DNA from: Verrucomicrobiota bacterium
Lineage (GTDB): Bacteria; Verrucomicrobiota; Verrucomicrobiia; Chthoniobacterales; JAFAMB01
Length of the DNA stretch: 11,444 nt
NCBI GenBank assembly: GCA_019241095.1
Contig: JAFAXJ010000432.1
Location: forward strand, 1 to 11,444
Direction: 5' to 3'
Part shown: piece after piece, positions 7,457-11,444 of the stretch
Position numbering within the stretch: the first letter of the stretch is position 1
How the letters are laid out: every line of letters starts with the position of its first letter
Program-made: the position numbers and the translations under genes
The notes under the pieces: generated by a model
Told to the model about the DNA's origin: nothing
The model's input: only the letters and a program-made list of their open reading frames with translations
Databases searched by the model: none

Positions 7457-8405
7457 CTAATACAGCCAACGCAGCTCTTGCTGCTGCTGTACGGGTTTCA
7501 ACACCAATTTTAGCGAACAGGTTGTTCGCGTGCTTCTTTACGGTGTTGATTGACGATTCGAGGATGATCGCGATTTCGGGGTTAGTTTTCCCTTCAGTGA
7601 TCCAGTAGAGCACTTCTGCCTCGCGGGCTGTTAAGCCAAGCGCAAGCAGAGCTTTGGGACCATTGTTACCATTCCGGTGTTCTATTCGCATCAATGAAAG
7701 ATGGCCGGACTTCGATATTGAGAAGTGATCGACCTCGATTTCACCTCGTTTCTTGTGAGTTACTACCAAGGGCCGTTGGCTTTCCTGACCGGACAACCAA
7801 TTCTTTAGACTAGCAGGCAGAAGACGTTGAGAGGTGGTTGTAAAGAAGCTATCCAGGAGAATTCGAGCTTGGCGAGTGGCAAAAAGGATATCACCCTGCC
7901 GGTCAGCGATGATGAGGGCCTGTTCGAGAGAGGATTCCAATTGTTTTTCCGCGTCGAGCCGCAGTTCCATTTCTTCTGCGATCTGCTGATTTTTCTGAAT
8001 TAGATCCTGATTCATTTTTTCGAGCCTCACCTGCAGTTCGCGCAATTGCAGATGAGTTTCGACGCGTGCCTGGACTTCTTCGGGCTGAATCGGTTTGGTT
8101 AGAAAATCCACAGCGCCAGCTTCGAAAGCCGCGAGTTTTCTTGAGAGCTCATCGGCAGCGGTCATCATGATGATAGGAATTTGGCGCCACAAATCGTTCG
8201 ATTTGATTTTCCGACATGTTTCGATCCCATCCATGCCGGGCATCATCAGATCGAGCAGGACCAGATCTGGGGCTTCCAACTCAAGTTGTTGCAATCCTTG
8301 TTCTCCGCTTTCAGCTACCAGCACTCTATAATTTGCGGTACTGAGAAAGTTAAGAACCACGTCGACGTTTGCAGGCACGTCATCGACTACCATTACTGTT
8401 TTCAT
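7443..8405 (-). CDS. Response regulator, REC + PAS-like + LuxR-type HTH
   Basis: A 320-residue transcription factor of a two-component system. REC domain about 1-118: acidic pocket Asp8-Asp9, phosphorylated Asp52 in VLLDLMMPGMDG, Thr82 and Lys104. Residues about 119-160 are a glutamine- and leucine-rich coiled coil likely to mediate dimerisation. Residues about 160-245 (LIIADRQGDILFATRQA) resemble a PAS-type sensor fold, a weak call. Residues 256-316 are a LuxR-type helix-turn-helix (LTAREAEVLYWITEGKTNPEIA, then TVKKHANNLFAKIGV). The first ATG gives the complete REC start. In front of it the message reads CCTCC twice instead of a Shine-Dalgarno. It lies downstream of, and on the same strand as, the large hybrid kinase, which is the likely partner. 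Its targets are unknown; the dyads upstream are candidates for self-control. Confidence 0.93.
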   Translation of the reverse strand: MKTVMVVDDVPANVDVVLNFLSTANYRVLVAESGEQGLQQLELEAPDLVLLDLMMPGMDGIETCRKIKSNDLWRQIPIIMMTAADELSRKLAAFEAGAVDFLTKPIQPEEVQARVETHLQLRELQVRLEKMNQDLIQKNQQIAEEMELRLDAEKQLESSLEQALIIADRQGDILFATRQARILLDSFFTTTSQRLLPASLKNWLSGQESQRPLVVTHKKRGEIEVDHFSISKSGHLSLMRIEHRNGNNGPKALLALGLTAREAEVLYWITEGKTNPEIAIILESSINTVKKHANNLFAKIGVETRTAAARAALAVLAPSA

Positions 8406-8472
8406 TGAGGAGGATAGGAGGTTAGATCCCGGACATGCTAACTCTACTTACAGGCGTTTAACAGCAATTTTA

Positions 8473-8494
8473 GTCAGTTTAGCATTTAACTGAC
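8473..8494. promoter_or_regulatory. GTCAGTT...AACTGAC dyad upstream of the response regulator
   Basis: GTCAGTT (8473-8479) and AACTGAC (8488-8494) are perfect reverse complements around an 8-base A/T-rich centre, 68 bases in front of the regulator's start codon. The AT-rich loop and position fit a protein operator better than a terminator. No convincing -35/-10 pair could be fixed next to it. Confidence 0.4.
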
Positions 8495-8532
8495 CATTTC
8501 GGGTGAGTCTCTCGCTCGATGCAATGTTTTCA

Positions 8533-8554
8533 GGTCAGCCCGGGAGGGCTGACC
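8533..8554. repeat. Perfect 9-bp GC-rich hairpin with 4-base loop
   Basis: GGTCAGCCC (8533-8541) and GGGCTGACC (8546-8554) form a perfect stem around GGGA. On the - strand, the direction of both flanking genes, the bases after it read TGAAAACATTGC, so there is no T-run and an efficient intrinsic terminator is unlikely. It could still trim or pause read-through from the kinase gene, be a REP-like palindrome, or be an operator. Its outer ends share GTCAG/CTGAC with the dyad 60 bp away. Confidence 0.6.
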
Positions 8555-8796
8555 CTGCCTGGACGAACGCAGAACCTAGGTAAAGATCCGTATCCGACGC
8601 GACCGGTATGTCTGGAGTGCAAAGCTTCCTCGCGCCAAGAGGCGGACGAGCATCAAGGGGCTTACAAAGCCTTGCTTGCCGCACATTCCGGTATCGAAAG
8701 CGGGAACTGCTTTCTTCGATTCGTTATGAAAAACCTTCGATAGATACCTTGAGCTTAGCGCCGCATACCCTTACTACCGAAAAAAGACGTGGTAGG

Positions 8797-11444
<2,648 letters not shown>

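Larger units (their letters stand above)
8406..8796. other. Gene-free spacer between sensor kinase and response regulator
   Basis: A 391-base stretch between two - strand genes. It holds the dyad at 8473-8494, the GC-rich hairpin at 8533-8554, a 6-bp stem GAAAGC/GCTTTC at 8696-8714 and a weak CTACC/GGTAG pair just after the kinase stop. Open frames of 37-75 codons occur on both strands, but none has a convincing start, ribosome binding site or recognisable motif. I take it as the promoter and leader region of the regulator, possibly with repeat-derived sequence. Confidence 0.5.

Noticed and set aside
8555..8690. Possible - strand small gene starting at a GTG or ATG near 8685 (about 37-49 codons)
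   Set aside because: Two different frames are equally open, the start context is poor, and one ends inside the hairpin. This fits non-coding sequence.
8774..8795. CTACC/GGTAG stem with an A6/T6 run right after the kinase stop, considered as a terminator
   Set aside because: On the - strand the T-run falls in the loop, not after the stem, and the stem has only 5 bp.

Overview
The window is bacterial, gene-dense and has an even base composition of roughly 50% GC by eye. Protein style suggests Verrucomicrobiota (Chthoniobacterales-like), with Acidobacteriota as the alternative. The grounds are the look of LigA and UMP kinase, a periplasmic-propeller (Y_Y_Y) hybrid histidine kinase, and frequent absence of Shine-Dalgarno motifs. 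This placement is an inference from pattern memory and was not tested by a search.

Layout. (1) Positions 2-1951, + strand: the 3' part of a Cu(+)-type P1B ATPase, cut by the left edge. (2) 1952-2295: a gene-free spacer with a striking 14-bp perfect inverted repeat. (3) 2296-7289, + strand: five genes in one direction. These are ligA (NAD-dependent DNA ligase), pyrH (UMP kinase), frr (ribosome recycling factor), a secreted thioredoxin-fold protein with no cysteine, and a diacylglycerol-kinase-family lipid kinase. Gaps are 75, 127, -4 (ATGA overlap) and 8 bases, so at least the last three look like one transcript. (4) 7290-7442: a short convergent spacer with a possible protein-coding remnant on the - strand. 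(5) 7443-8405, - strand: a REC / coiled-coil / PAS-like / LuxR response regulator. (6) 8406-8796: a gene-free spacer with two GTCAG...CTGAC dyads centred 60 bp apart. (7) 8797-11444, - strand: a large hybrid sensor kinase (propeller, Y_Y_Y, one membrane segment, HisKA, HATPase, REC, helical tail), cut by the right edge.

How they work together. The + strand block is mostly housekeeping (nick sealing, UTP supply, ribosome recycling), with two accessory envelope or lipid genes attached by translational coupling or very short spacing. The kinase and the LuxR regulator are adjacent, co-oriented and probably functionally linked, but the 391-base spacer suggests the regulator can be transcribed separately. 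I saw no tRNA, rRNA, CRISPR array, transposase or phage gene. No clearly novel multi-gene system is present. The most unusual items are the cysteine-free redoxin coupled to frr, the intergenic inverted repeats, the Arg-rich insertion in the lipid kinase and the open, start-less reading frame in the convergent spacer.
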